Counted from the stretch's first letter, positions 11,279-23,798 are shown. The stretch: DNA of 64,000 nt from Callaeas wilsoni (GCA_013398955.1 VWPU01017864.1:1-64000), one strand, 5' to 3'. Notes: a model not told the origin generated them from the letters alone. A program made the numbers and translations.

Positions 11279-12244
11279 TAAAGAATTGCAGGATTGCAAA
11301 TATATGAAAATATAAAAGCTAAAATCCTAAGGCATCACAAGAAATCCCCTATTTCTCTCCTACTGTGATGAAGCCGCTTGTATTGACAGCCTTTTAGGTT
11401 GCACCTTTAAAAATCTCTCGCTGTATTGTTATGATCACAAACTGAACTGCTAATAGTCTCCAAATGCTGACTGCAATTCTTACACTCTGTACTTTCTTCC
11501 CTCTATCTTCATCTTATCATCACCTGTACAAAGAGCCCATTCCTTTGCAGCCGTAATTAAGCTCTCAGTTTCTCTTTCCAGTCCTTCTCTGACAGCGATT
11601 ATCATGCCTATTTTTTGTAGTTGCTGAAGCTGTCAATCCACAATGCTTCCCAAGAGCCACGTTCAGGTTCACAGGAGCAGGAAGCGAGCACAAAAAAAAA
11701 AGTCCCAAAAGTCGGTCATCATTTTAAAGATAAGGTCTGATCAGGGACACGCGGCTGCTTAGTGGCAGAAGATTTAAAAGCAGCATATGGTTCATGTTCT
11801 GGATATAAACAGCTTACACACACACCCTGCCACCACACACGTGCTCCAGCTGTCCCCCTAAGCACACGTTGTAACCACAGCACAAGCACTTGTGGTATTT
11901 TTCCCCAAGTACTCTTTCACCCATTTTAATTTCAGGAACTTCCTCCATTACTTGTGAAAGGTTTGGGGTTTTTTCACAGTTAGTAATGCGTTCTGGATTT
12001 CTGCTGCACAATCTGATGCTGTTTCTCCCTTGAGGCCATTTAGATGTTCACCACCCATAAAAACAGCCCTGGTAAAGCCAGGTGAGGCGACAGCCCACCG
12101 CCCCTTGGGTTTCTTCTGTGTCTGGCTCCATCTAGCACTGTGACTCCCAAAAACTACCATCTCCTCTCAAGTCATATGGTCCTCTCTGACCATAGCAAGA
12201 GTCCTAAACCACTTGCTCATTTATCATGGGGAAGCTGCCCCATA

Positions 12245-12880
12245 GCTTTTGTCACCTTTGTCATTCTCCTCTGGATTTTTCATCATATTTTTTTTGCAGG
12301 TGAAGGAGCCAGAGTAGCACACGGTGTTCAAGATGGGGATGAACTTTGAGGTCATACTGAGGTTTAACAGTATTTTCTGTTCTTTATCTGCTTCGTAAAA
12401 CTTCCTATGATTTTACTCAGCATTTTCCAGGATTAAGCTGGTGTTTTCATGGTCTTGCTCCTGACAGTTACAGCCAGCTTAGAGCTCATGTTGTTCACTT
12501 GAGTCTTGGATCACTTTTTCCAAGGTGCATCACCTTAAATCTGTTTCCAATGGGTTTCACCTGCCGTTTTATTACCGACCCTCTCCACCTTCAAAAATAA
12601 TTTGGTAAATCTTTGGTCAACCCTTGTTTTCACTAGCTTAACCAACTTTTTTGTTTTATTGGGACCTTTTCATTTTAACAATTGGTCTTTTTTAAACTGT
12701 TTATAAACATGGGGAATAGCACAGCTCCTAACACACAGTTTTTAGGAACTCCATCAGTGAGCTCCATCCACATCAAGAACAGCCATTAACTCTTGCAACT
12801 TGCTTTCTGTCTTCAACTGCTAACATATCCAGGCAGCTCCACTGAGGTGGAGCAAGTTTTTCCAGCTAAATTGATCCATC
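12245..12880 (-). mobile_element. Ancient CR1 LINE fragment, 3' region
   Basis: On the plus strand it reads as the complement of a CR1 3' region: TTTGTCATTCTCCTCTGGAT, then CCAGAGTAGCACACGGTG, then AAGGTGCATCACCTTAAATC followed by GGTTTCACCTGCCGTTTTAT, then AACATGGGGAATAGCACAGC and a segment corresponding to the family's GGGGGACACCA, here TTTTTAGGAACTCCA. The order of these blocks matches CR1 copies in birds, turtles and crocodiles. Divergence is high and no open frame survives, so it is an old copy that probably predates modern bird families. Boundaries are soft. Confidence 0.75.
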
Positions 12881-13869
12881 ATTCCCATTTGTTTTAAGGA
12901 ATCAGAGCAGGTGTTTTCCCCTCTGTGCTAGCCCCAACAGGATAACATATAAGGCACCAAATGCCAGAAATACCAAAACCAACAGAGTGATATGGATTTT
13001 GTATTCAAAATAAACACAACTCGTTGTCACATAAATGATTGCCCTGCTGTCAAGAAATATTCCCCTATTCTTTAAGAACAATTAACTACACAAAATTTAC
13101 AGTACTGGAAGGCATTCACTTACAGACAATGTAGAACAATTTGCAGATGAGGTTGATTGCGCTGGCAGGGTTTAACTGAAGAATAAAACAGAGATACACA
13201 TTGATTGAAGATATCTAAATAAAACATGAATGGCTTCTAATGAAAACAGCAGGCAAAACAGCACTTTGAGGCCTTAGCAACAACATTTTTCTCAGTGAGG
13301 TAGCCAGAGCAAACAAGGTTCGAGTCATTTACTAATTTACCACCTTAAGATACATATTTTCAAGTTTATGGATTTATGAAAATATCTTTGGTGTCATTCA
13401 CTCCCCTCATGTCTAAACATTTTGAGTAATAATTTTACAGATTTTAAAAAACACTGATAGTATAATCAGTGGGTGCTGTAGGTTATGTCAGAGAAGCTGC
13501 TTCCTCTCTGTAATACAAACAATGCACTTCACCATGCAGCACCAAAAATCACCTTTTGCTCTCTCTGCTGCTCTCCCTAAGAAGCGGCTCATCAGCTGGG
13601 GAAAACAGGTCCATGCTTCCTTCAGTCTTCACTGGTGTTTCCACTGACTTTTGTGGAACTGCTCTGATTGTCTGGCTACTGGTGCCTGGTGATGGATAGA
13701 AAATCAAAATACATGCCTGTGATTCTTCTCAAGTATGAATGGAATATTTTTATTCCTGTGATGTAGTGGGTTTTTATTTGACACCCAGGCATTTCATTTC
13801 TTCTGTATTATTCCACTTTCTTTGACACTGGCATGCAGTTCCTTCCATCTACCAACAGATTTCATTAGG
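12881..13869. other. No gene recognised
   Basis: Unique sequence between two CR1-like pieces, with no open frame of note. It may hold further unrecognisable CR1 decay products. Confidence 0.5.
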
Positions 13870-13990
13870 TTTCTGTTTACTTACGCTTTAGTATCATTAA
13901 TGAGGATGTTGACTAAGTCAAGACCTCTCAGTAATCTCTGTGCTATGCTACCTGACAGTGCCTCTCTGTTTTATGTGCAGTTATTTAGCA
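13870..13990 (-). mobile_element. Possible second ancient CR1 fragment
   Basis: The stretch reading GTATCATTAATGAGGATGTT then GACTAAGTCAAGACCTCTCA resembles the antisense CR1 segment that reads CATTAATGAAGATGTTAAAT in better-kept copies. It corresponds to the same part of the element as about 12690-12760, so it would be an independent insertion in the same orientation. The match is short and diverged. Confidence 0.4.
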
Positions 13991-14236
13991 CTACACTGAG
14001 CCATGGACATCTTGCCAGCTCTCAATACACTTGAGAGTAAAGCTGGTGAATAATTCATTAACGAATTTGTGTCTTATGTTCCTTCATGAAATACGTATCA
14101 ACAGTCTGATTGTTACTTATTTGTTTCTTACTTGAAAAAATTCAAGAAACAATGCAAACATGTTTTAGTGTATGGGTTGTTGGCAAAGTTCATTAATACA
14201 ATCTAGACTAATACTTTCTCTGATGTGATTCTGTTT

Positions 14237-14244
14237 ATACATAC

Positions 14245-14289
<45 letters not shown>
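14237..14289. repeat. Compound (ATAC)n(AT)n microsatellite
   Basis: Five ATAC units (14237-14256) run straight into a pure AT dinucleotide repeat (14257-14289). The AT part is fully self-complementary and could extrude as a cruciform. Likely polymorphic. Confidence 0.97.
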
Positions 14290-14295
<6 letters not shown>

Positions 14296-15295
14296 CCATG
14301 GAGATTTATTCTTTATGAGATGTGCCAGAGACGCCACGTTTCTTTTACCTTTATGTGTTCAGAGATAACTCTGTTGGTAATGGCTCTTTATAGATAAGGA
14401 TTTATTTCTCTGTGAAGCAGTCCCATCCCTTAGTTCTGTTTTCCTTCTGAAAATGAGTCCCATATTCACCTTTCACTAATATATTGATCACTCCCTGGTT
14501 TTTTTTCAGTTTTCAGTAGCAATTGTTATAGTAGAAAATCAGGCTGAATTTTTTCTTGAAATACCTCTCATTGGGAAATTGATTTTTGTTTTTTAAAAAA
14601 AAATATCTATTTGGTCATTAACTGTTTTGTCCTTGTTAGAAAGTGGATTTTAGTTGATCAAACAAAATGTATTTTACAAAGATTCTTCAGAAAAAAATAC
14701 AATGTTAGCTAGTTTTTCCCCTCTTATATTACTTAGGTGGGAAGGTGGGAGGCAAATCACCATAATACCTTGAGATCATCCAGAACCAGTGATTTGCATA
14801 CGTATGGATATTTCTCTAATATTAATACATGCATTTCTTAGTTCCCAGGACTCTTCCATAAAATGTTTTTTGTCCTTCCTGTTCCTTTTAGTAAATTCAT
14901 GCCCTCCCATAAAAAGCAAAAATTTGTGGAAACCTCTATAGCATAAACTGATACAATGCACACAGAGAAAAATACATCTCAGTTTGAACTGTAGTGCACT
15001 CAGCCCATTTGGACATGCCCTGCACTTTCAGGTTGATATAATATTTTTATTTTATCACCTTAGAGTCACAAGCTCCTAGGCAGTGGGTTTGTCATGGCAC
15101 AGAAAGAGCTGCCTCTCACAGGCAGGTGGAACAGTTCCTGTACGCCAGCCAGTAACCACAAACTCAGCCTTCTGCTGAGAAAAGGACATTTTATTTCAAG
15201 TGCCTAAGAGCAGCAATGTTGGTGAAAAAGGTTGCTATACAGTGACACATGCTTCACCACCAGATCATTCAAACAGGATGAAAAACAGCAGGGGG
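14290..15295. other. No gene recognised
   Basis: AT-rich unique sequence with no domain or transposon that I can identify. Confidence 0.5.
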
Positions 15296-15373
15296 AAAAA
15301 AAAACCAAACAACAACAAAACACAAAAAAAAATCCCAACAACAACGACAAAACCAAAAACCAAACAAAACCCA
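15296..15373. repeat. A/C-rich low-complexity tract
   Basis: Nearly only A and C on the plus strand (AACAACAACAAAAC, CCAAAAACC words). Two overlapping lysine/asparagine-rich frames and one minus-strand hydrophobic frame across it are products of composition. Confidence 0.85.
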
Positions 15374-15568
15374 TACTTGAAGCACAATGTTGCACTACTT
15401 CAGTGTATGTTCTGTTTTCAGAAGGCGCTAAAGAAGCTTAAGCACAATAGGCAATGATTTTTACATTATTCACAACAGAAAGTATTTGTAGAATAATGCA
15501 AATACACAGTGGCAGCCTGTGGGCTGTTGTTGAAGGGTAAATGTTTATAGGAATGCTGGATGTGAGGC

Positions 15569-15652
15569 TGTATTGGATTTGCATGGCACAGTTCCCGTAG
15601 CGGAGGGGAAACAGGGGTGGCTTCTCTGAGAAACTGCCAGAAACTTCCTCTT
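15569..15652 (+). mobile_element. Truncated ERVL-type LTR, 5' piece only
   Basis: Starting at TGTATTGGATTTGCATGGCA the sequence follows the start of an abundant avian ERVL LTR, through GTAGCGGAGGGGAAACAGGG and TGGCTTCTCTGAGAAACTGC to CAGAAACTTCC. The match then stops and no downstream part of the LTR appears before the CR1 end at 15698. The same LTR family is present in opposite orientation at 26457-26793, where its last segment is the complement of this one. Confidence 0.7.
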
Positions 15653-15697
15653 TGTCTTGCAGGAGGGAGTGGTGGGGGGAAGGTGTTTTTAAGATTT

Positions 15698-16012
15698 CAT
15701 AGAATCATTGAATAATAGAATAACCCAAGCTGGAAAGGACCTATAAGGATCACCAGCTCCTGGCCCTGCACAGCACACCCCGAGGGTCACACAATGGGCC
15801 TGAGAATGTTGTCCAAATATTTCCTGAACTCTGTCAGGCTTGGTGTTGTGACCAGTTCCCTGGGCATGCCTGTTCCACTGCCCAACCATGCTCTGGCTGA
15901 AGAACCTTTTCCTAATACCTAACCTAAACCTCCCGTGACATGTCATTCCCTCGGGCCTTGTCACTAGAGAATAGATCAGTGCCTGCCCCTCCACTTCCGC
16001 CGTGAGGAATTT
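15698..16012 (-). mobile_element. CR1 LINE, 5'-truncated copy with ORF2 end and 3' UTR
   Basis: The plus strand begins CATAGAATCATTGAATAATAG followed by CCCAAGCTGGAAAGGACC, the complement of the CR1 3' terminus. Read on the minus strand, the frame between about 15994 and 15860 keeps the carboxy end of the CR1 reverse-transcriptase ORF, with the RFRLGIRKRFFSQSMVGQWN block that corresponds to the family's F-R-L-x-I-R-K-x-F-F-T-x-x-V-V-x-x-W-N. The segment CTTCCGCCGTGAGGAATTTG extends the match to about 16012. As usual for CR1 only the 3' end is present, without a target duplication. The open frame of 101 codons here is the transposon, not a host gene. Confidence 0.92.
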
Positions 16013-17314
16013 GTTTTACTTCTCGTTATCATCTTCTGATTTTGGTTGGTGAATGCCAAATTCTTGGTATTTGATCATGCACTTGAAGAAAGTGGAAGGC
16101 AGCTGTGCTTTGAGAAACATGGGATATTGGAACAGAAAATCCAGAAGAACACAGTTTTTCATGACTAGGGAAAAAATTTCCAAGACAATCCTATTTTCCA
16201 TTGATAACTTACTTGCTTAAACATAGAGTTCAAACCTGACACTTAGAAAAAACAGCTAAATCAGCTGTAGTGACGGAAAAAAGACAAAAAATAAACACCT
16301 GCCTCTGTAGGGGTTCCTACTTCAGTCACCAGCCACCCACACAGGAGCCTTAGGAAAGGCTAGTGGAAAAGGGCATGTGCTAATGCTTGTTTTTAACCTC
16401 ACAGCCATACCCAATTGGTAACAAATTTTCAGAGCACTAATCTTGCTACTGCTCCAATACATTAAATTATTTATTAAAATTTAAACTATGTTTAAAATAC
16501 ATGTATTAAAGCTGCCAGTATATTTAAACTATAATGAAGTTTAAAAAGGAAAAAAAGTGAGGTGATTTTGTTTCTTTGATAGTCTTTTAACTGCCAAACT
16601 CTTCCCATCCACCCCACAACATCACGGGATAGTCAACCTTCCCACTTACTGAAAGCAGTGATTTTTTTCGTTGAGCTTTTTACAAGCTAAAGAAAAGCTG
16701 CTTTCCATGACATGGGGTAGAGGTCCAGGAAAAGAGAGGCTCCCTCACATTTGCTTTCAGGCTCTTGAAGAACTTATAAATACTTTGTGACTGCTCTTAG
16801 AAAAATATGAATTTAGCAACCACCTTCTTTGGCGATGGATCCTTGGCTTGTGCAAACTGCCAGAGCGGAGCTGAAATCAGTTATGCAGTGTGGCATTGCT
16901 CCTTGCTATAAGTCATTAAGTTCCAAACTGAGAATGGTGGTGTCAAAGCCCTTGAACCACCTGCTCAGCTAGAAAAGCAGCAAAGTCTAAGGATTTAGCC
17001 ATATTAGATGCACACATGAAGATAATGCTGGGAAATTAAAATCCTGCTTGGGTGAATTTGTGCATTTTGATTCTGGGAGGAAAAGAGGGCATATAAATGA
17101 TTTATATGTGAGACCCATTGCCTTTCAGTTCACCTGGGATCACCACATATCATCCTTAGCCATGAAAATCCTTCCCAGCTGCCATAAACTACTCTGTATG
17201 TACAGACCTTATAGTGTAGCTGCAAGTAACAAAAAGCATCCTAGCAAGGGGCATATTTTTATTTTTCTGGTTTGCCTTTGGACCATAAAGTCACCATAAG
17301 GCATGGACAGCAGG
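16013..17314. other. No gene recognised
   Basis: AT-rich sequence; a patch of ATTTAAA-type words lies at 16460-16550. No domain and no clear transposon. Confidence 0.5.
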
Positions 17315-17475
17315 AACAGGGATTGATGTTCCCTGTCTCTTCCAATCTGAGAACTAGAAGGCATCAAATGAAACTAGGCAAGGCTAGTTTTGAAACAGAA
17401 AGGAAATCCTTTTTCACAGCACTTGGCATTAGAATAGTGGACTCATGGCCACGGAACAGTGGAGCTGCTGGTGAT
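17315..17475 (+). mobile_element. Ancient CR1-type LINE fragment, end of ORF2
   Basis: The plus-strand translation contains RTRRHQMKLGKASFETERKS followed by FFTA. This matches the R-T-R-G-H-x-x-K-L...F-x-T-x-x-R-K-x-F-F-T block at the carboxy end of CR1/L3-type reverse transcriptases; a tryptophan about 13 residues further on fits the W-N-x-L-P position, but that motif itself is decayed. The remaining frame to 17529 shows no conserved positions. It is an old copy in the opposite orientation to the CR1 at 12245-12880. Confidence 0.55.
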
Positions 17476-19674
17476 TTATGCACATGTGAAAAAGCAATGG
17501 GGCACATTCAAAGACAAGAACTGCTTTAAGGGTTGTCAAATGCCGAGCCACCCACACCAGGTGTAGCAATGCACCCTGCAGCATCTGTGAGAGCCCTCTG
17601 GTGAAGCAGCACTTTGTGCTTGCCCTGTCCGTATTTCCCTGGGGAGGATACTGGAGTGATCAGCAAATCCACTACCCATTTCCTTATATTCTGGTTGTTC
17701 TATGACATAGTTCTGCAATATGACTCTTACATTGTTGCCTATTGGTAAATTGTTTGGATGGTGGATGGACAAACCACTGGATTCTCTTGAGAACTGAACT
17801 ACAAGGGATATCTTAACCATCTTCTTCTTGTTCTTTAGCTTCCACTTGAGTTTTGCCTCAGCATTTAGTTGTCTCTGTTCATGGAATTTACCCAGACTCA
17901 TGAGTAGCCTTGTGTTAATGGAAGCTTCAGTTTTCTGTGGATAAATTATTTGGGGGGAGGAGGAATGGAAGCCCCTTCAGACTGTTCTAAATTGAGGACT
18001 AGGACTTTATAAAAATAGATAAAAAGGAAAATAAGTTGAGAATTAGCCTAGCAACAACAGATTAATTCATCAAAATAAGCACATCTAAAGGAACAAAGCA
18101 TTGTAAAAGTATCCATAAGCATACCTATATCAACAAACTTGAGACAATACATTTCCGTGGGAGGCTAATGTAAAGAAGTATGTTTCCCTTGTGAAAAAAA
18201 TCTGTGATAATATCTGCTTGTTTCACCATTTTTCAATCAATCACTTTTTAAAATGTGTCATTCCCTATCTATATGGTTTATTCAGGTTAAGCTGTATATG
18301 TAGTCCTAATTCATGCTCCATTCCCATGGCAGTCAAAAAATCACTGTCTGATTATACCCTAAATTGGGAATTCAGGTTTCAACTTGTTTTGTTATTTGAA
18401 GGATACCTTTTCTTTTTCTCATTGTCTTTTTTTCCCTTTGGAGAGATCATCTTGTTGCCACAGGCGTGCAAGAGAGGCGATTCATTCTGGATGGGAGAAA
18501 TCAGCTTTGTCATGATGGCAAGGGGAAGAGCAGGCTTAGGTTAGTATAGGAATTATATCTTGCAGGATTTCTATTTTTATTATATATTTGTATATTATAT
18601 TCGTATATACTTTCATTCTATCCTATCCTATGTAAATTTATTATGTACTTAGGTAATCTAGCAGGAATTAGATTATTCTAATTTTGCTGATGGTTACTGG
18701 ATCTCCCTGAATACCACAGAGCAGATCCTCACCCGGTGTGAGAAGCCATTGCATAGGTGGTAGCAGAGACTTTGACAAGTTCTAGTTCAGCCTCAAGGAT
18801 TTGAAGACTCTCTGGCTTGTTTTATGCAGCACAGCTTCTGCTTGTAGGCATTAGAACATTTTTCCTTGGTGCAAATAGATTCTTATCCTCAGGTAATCCT
18901 GTAAATTTTCCCGCTCCCCTGAACTTGCCCAAAAGTGTCACAGCATCTAGAAGGAGCCACAATTTCTCAGTAAGGGAAATTAATTATCCATGCCACCTGT
19001 TCCTGAGCTGTCCAAAAAGAAAGAGATTAAAGTAGGGTTGTTTTCCGTAATGTCAATACCTGCACTCTAAGAATTAGAGGGAGTGCAAGTTATTTGACTT
19101 AGCCCACCAATGGTAATGACATTTGGTTACCACAGGGAAAATTCATGCTGCATTTAGTAATTCATAGTCCTGGTTGTACAAACCTGTTTCTTTGTGTTGT
19201 GATGAATTAGCCTGGGATACCAGAAATGGAAGTCATAAAATGGGCCTGGCAACAAAAAATCTGTGGCCAAGCTGGGGTCGAGTCATATTCACTTTGTTCT
19301 CTTCAAAACGAAGCAAGCACTTACCTGGTAGGAGTGATCAGACTAACATGTAGTAGACTATAAGAATGTTAAATAGAAAATTAATGAGAGATTATCACTA
19401 CGACCTTGGATTTATAAGAATTATAAGGGGGCACCTGTGTTACACCAACTTTTGGCCTGTTTCCCTTTCTGAAGGCAGGCTGAACTGGCTGAAATGGGAG
19501 TTGAGAAAGTCTAACTCATTATTTTTCAAAAATCTGAAGAGCAATACACACAAGCACAATTTCATAGTACCAGCTCTAGAGCTAAAACAATGTATTTCAT
19601 CATGCCAAGCTCCCCTCTTGAGGCAACCTTTGGAAAGTGATTGTACCCAGCAGATTAAAATCTCAAGGATACAG
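17476..19674. other. No gene recognised
   Basis: Unique sequence. Frames at 17536-17901 (minus) and 18191-18544 (plus) exceed 115 codons but show no domain, and their composition matches the surrounding non-coding DNA. A TATA/TTAT-rich patch lies at 18570-18660. Confidence 0.55.
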
Positions 19675-19738
19675 GGGAACTAGGTTGGAACTAGATGTTC
19701 TTTATGGTCCCTTCCAACCAAAATCATTCTATGATTCT
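19675..19738 (+). mobile_element. CR1 LINE 3' tail
   Basis: AGGTTGGAACTAGATGTTCT then GGTCCCTTCCAACC and ATTCTATGATTCT form the last roughly 60 bases of CR1, including its characteristic terminal 8-base repeat. Sequence upstream is not recognisable as CR1, so this is a very short truncated copy, or the tail of a SINE that borrowed the CR1 end. Confidence 0.75.
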
Positions 19739-22700
19739 GCATGTTTTGCAACATAGCTGAAGCCTGCGATCTTCCTTGCTCTTCAGGCTGTTCCTTGAAA
19801 TGAACATCAAAGGATGTTTGAGGTCCTGCCACTGGGATCCAGAGCCCCATGTGTCCCACAGCCTGTCTTAACCCTTTCTTTCAAACTCTGTCATAATCTC
19901 TGAACATGGCTTTTTAACATCTACACCATCTACTACACAAGAATAGGGGATTTTGCCTAATTTCCTGGGTTTTATAATACCTCTCTGCTCAACTGGCCAA
20001 AAGACATATATTTTATTTCAAGTGAAAGTTTTCCTGTTCCTGTTCTTGCCTTCAACTGATACTTAGACTAACACCACTTCACAGTGACCATGGTGAGCCT
20101 GTATTATGGTCCATGTATTTTTTAAGAGGCTGACAAGGAACATCTGTCCAGGCAGGAAAAAAGCTGTGGAAAAAGTTATGGGGATTAAGTTTTCTGCATT
20201 TTACATTATAATGACATTTCCAATCACTTGAGAACCGCATGATTGCCTTTCATAGCTCCTGGGAACCTTGACTCAGTGAGTGAGAAATGTACTTTTAAAT
20301 AACGGCACTCATTCTAGATTTTCTCCTTAAGAATGCGTTGGACCTTAATGAATCAGCTTCTTCATGCAATCCCAATCCCTGTGTATGTCTGCCCTCTGAC
20401 AGTGCCTGCATGCAAATCCTTCATGCATTATTCTCAGCAAACTAAATTCTTTTGGTGAAAAGTCTACAGGTAGCTGTCATTTTCAGTAGCTCTCCTGGCC
20501 TGCAAGTTCACTGCCATTTTGGCTGGGCTTTTTATTTGGTTTATTTTTCCTATTGATCCTAGGTTTTTGGCTTTCTGATACCATATCATTCTTAACCAAA
20601 AGCAGCCATATTCCTCCCAACATTGAGAAAAACAGCTCTTGAAGCTGGAGCAAGGAGAGGAAACATGGCACTGGTCATTCAAGCAATCTTTTGTCTGGTA
20701 CTTTAAAAAGATTGATTGATATTAACATATGCAATTTCACAGGCAGCTCTGAGCCTTATCAACCTTATGAATCCTATGATTGACCATGGCTCCTACTAGA
20801 GTTTGGACTATGCAGCTGAAACACAAAGGTGAGTCTGACTTTGTAGGATATCTGGAACAAAGGGACTCCTTCTCCCTTTCCTTCCTGTTGAGGTGGGTAG
20901 GGGGGAGGGTAGAGGGCAGGGGAACTGCCAGGAATAAGCTGCTTTGAAAATTTGGTTGTCTAGAGGCTGAAACAGGGAGATAGTGTTTTTGGAAAATCTA
21001 ACTCCAGTTATTACATCATGCTGGTACAAGAGGGGACCTAAAAGCTAGCAATTAATTAGCATTTAAACTAGCTATAAAGTCACAGAAATACAAGGTATAG
21101 TCTTTGAGGTTTAACAATGAAAAACATCCAATTCCTACTTTTATTTCCTGTTTTTATACAGATGACTTAAATTTTATATGAGGTTGTTTTCCCATTGCCC
21201 ATTACTGCCCCTGCACATTTCCTTCCCATCTCCCCAAGAAATACTGGTGCCTCTGCACTGCTAAACCCATCGGACTACTGAGAACACGGGTCTGGAACAA
21301 GGAATGATCTACTCTAATTACTTTTAGAAGCAATTGTACTTAAGAAACACATGTATTTATTATGAATTGTTATGTTTTCCTTTATCCATACATAATGAAT
21401 TTATTACAGTTGGGCAATTTAGTATACCCTTGTTTTCAATTTAATTGGATTCCTTTTAATGCCCATATTTAACCTTCAAGCTGAAAGGTGCGATATTCCT
21501 TTGAGAGTTGTATTTTTCTTTTTTGATATTACGTATTTATGTCTCCGTCCCCGTTGTGAAAAGCTTGCATGTTCCAGGTGGTTATGAAGCTAAAAACCAA
21601 CTAATTTATGCATGCAATAAGATAACTTATTGTAAAAGCTTGTCAAAAGCATAGAACTAGAGTCAATGTATTTTTGAACTTTGAAAGCTACTTTCATGTG
21701 GAAAAGAGTTTTTAAATTTTAGCTGAATACAAAGTCATTCTTTAAAAAAGTCAGTTTTAAAGATGGGAAATTCTACTAATTCTTTTTTCTAAAAAGAAAT
21801 TGTGGATATTGACTTTCTAAAGACAAGGCTACAGCAGTTTGAGATAAAGCTAGAAATGTTTAGACCAAAATATTAAGGGGAAGCAGAATTCCTAACAATG
21901 CACTGAACTAATTTTTTTCAAAAACAATTACAATCAGGTATCAAATCATGATTATATGTTATTAAAATGAGGTGGTTTTTTTTCAGCTAAATATTTTTAA
22001 ATCTCTTGAAATTTAGAATTGCCATATTTAAAACACACTGAATGGAACAATAAATTATTCCATTGTTTCGACGCCCCCATTGCGGTCAGAATATATGTCC
22101 ATACTGATGGTTCCAGAAACTTATTCCCACATCCTCAACCAAGTTTGTTGTTGCTGCTGAAGTCATTGGGAGCTGGTTACTAAAGTACCTTGGCAAATGA
22201 GCTTCTTGGTGCTCTTGCTAGTGCAAGGCTTTTTTGGATATTTCTGACACCTTCCTTCAGATTTGTCTACATATTGGTTGATGCATTAAAAAAAATCACA
22301 AACATTTAAAGAATCTGGGATAAAAATTATGTTCATCTCATCTCTTTGGTGATTCTGTCATACATCTTTCTATAGTTATGTTTCAATATGAATATTAAAT
22401 CATTTGGCTTTATTTAAGTTTTATTAGACTCTAGATACAAGGGGCATGATATATTAAGACCATGGTCATAAAACTGTCAAAAGATTCATGAGATCTTGTT
22501 GATGCTGTGCTTTTTCTCTTTTCATGATCAAGACTAGGGCATTTCAGTCAGGCAATCTACCAGCTGTTGTTCATATTTTCAGCAAGAGGTTTTCACAGAG
22601 CTGAAACTTTTAAGAGTTTCGGAGGTGGCAGGCCTATTCAGCTTCACTGGTATGTCATTAAATGCAAATGTCTACATTAGTACAGCATTAAAGTTCAAAA

Positions 22701-23743
22701 TTTAAACACATAATTCATGAAAACTGAAAGCTAAAGTTCCCACACTGATGTTAAATCAATCGTACTGCTCAGATTATGCACATTCAATTGTATATTGAAT
22801 TGCAGAAACCAAGCTGTTGAATTTATATCTGCACACTGTGGCCAACTTCAGCACAGAGCCTTAGCAGCTGCATGAACTAGCTCTAACTCTTTGAAAAGTG
22901 AGCCTGGACCAAGGGGAAGAGACATGGGGAAGAAGAATGCACAGATGTGTGAGACTACAGTTCGCATCTGACTTCAGGCTTCTACCTGCTCTGAAAGCAC
23001 AAAGAAATGTTCCCGATCCATTGCTCCACATCTTTGCTGAAAGATTTTGTTCTCCCTTCTGCTTAGACACAGAGCAGTTCAGACAAACAAACAAACAAAC
23101 AAGTTTATTGCAACAAAATGCCTGAGAGATGTGTTTTGAGACAGGAATTTTATTTCCTTGGTCTCGAGCCCGCAACCTGAGCCTGTCTAAGCATTTCAAT
23201 ACCTGACCTGTGCTAAGGCCTGAGGGCACTGGCCATGCTCCTTGAATCTAAAGGACAAACTGACTTCTGCTGCTTATTTAAATCACAACAGCAAGCAGCT
23301 AAAGAGCTAGGGTCCTGACATCATGGGAAGTAGTGCTATTTTGAGTACTCCAGTTTTATCCCATCCTTTCATGTCTATTTATTATTACTGCTTCCTTTGT
23401 CCTCCAGTCCTGCAGCCTACTCAAAATTCATGCGCGATGAGTTCTAGATATAAAAAATATACAATAGTTTATTTCATTACCCAAAATGGCACTTTTGGTG
23501 GGAAGATTAATAAAGCCTCAGTCAACTGCCAACCAGAAGATTCAGTCTTTTGCTTAAATACTGTGCAAAAGTCTTCTAGGCTTTTGATTTGTACAGACGA
23601 TTTATTAGTGAGCCCATTACACACCACACACACTCACCCTTCCCCACCCACTTACAGCCTCGAAGAATTGAGTGCCACATCAACTAGGGTATTCACAAAG
23701 CATTTTGTACTTGCAGGACTTGAGCTGTGTAGGATAAGGAGGG
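19739..23743. other. No gene recognised
   Basis: Mostly AT-rich unique DNA, especially 21000-22450. It contains a strong G-quadruplex motif at 20895-20922 and a short (CAAA)n run at 23084-23101. Frames at 22861-23229 (minus) and 23323-23766 (plus) show no domain. Confidence 0.55.
20895..20922 (+). other. Predicted G-quadruplex motif
   Basis: Five runs of three or more G (20895-20897, 20900-20905, 20907-20909, 20914-20916, 20919-20922) are separated by loops TA, A, TAGA and CA. Loops this short predict a stable intramolecular quadruplex. It lies in otherwise AT-rich DNA. Confidence 0.7.
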
Positions 23744-23798
23744 AAAAAAAAACAAACCCAAACTAAAAACAACAAAAAAACCCAAACCAGACAAACCT
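23744..23798. repeat. A/C-rich low-complexity tract
   Basis: Runs of A broken by CC and CAAACC words on the plus strand, of the same type as the tracts at 1804 and 15296 but shorter. Confidence 0.8.

Noticed and set aside
15689..15994. 101-codon minus-strand frame with a reverse-transcriptase-like end
   Set aside because: Not a host gene: it is the CR1 LINE copy annotated at 15698-16012.
18191..18544. 117-codon frame with a Phe-rich hydrophobic stretch
   Set aside because: The hydrophobic stretch comes from a T-rich run in the DNA; no conserved motif.
20820..20835. AAAG|GTGAGT donor consensus
   Set aside because: No recognisable exon upstream; treated as a decoy.
23323..23766. 147-codon frame on the plus strand
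   Set aside because: No domain, and it ends in an A/C low-complexity tract; judged a chance frame.
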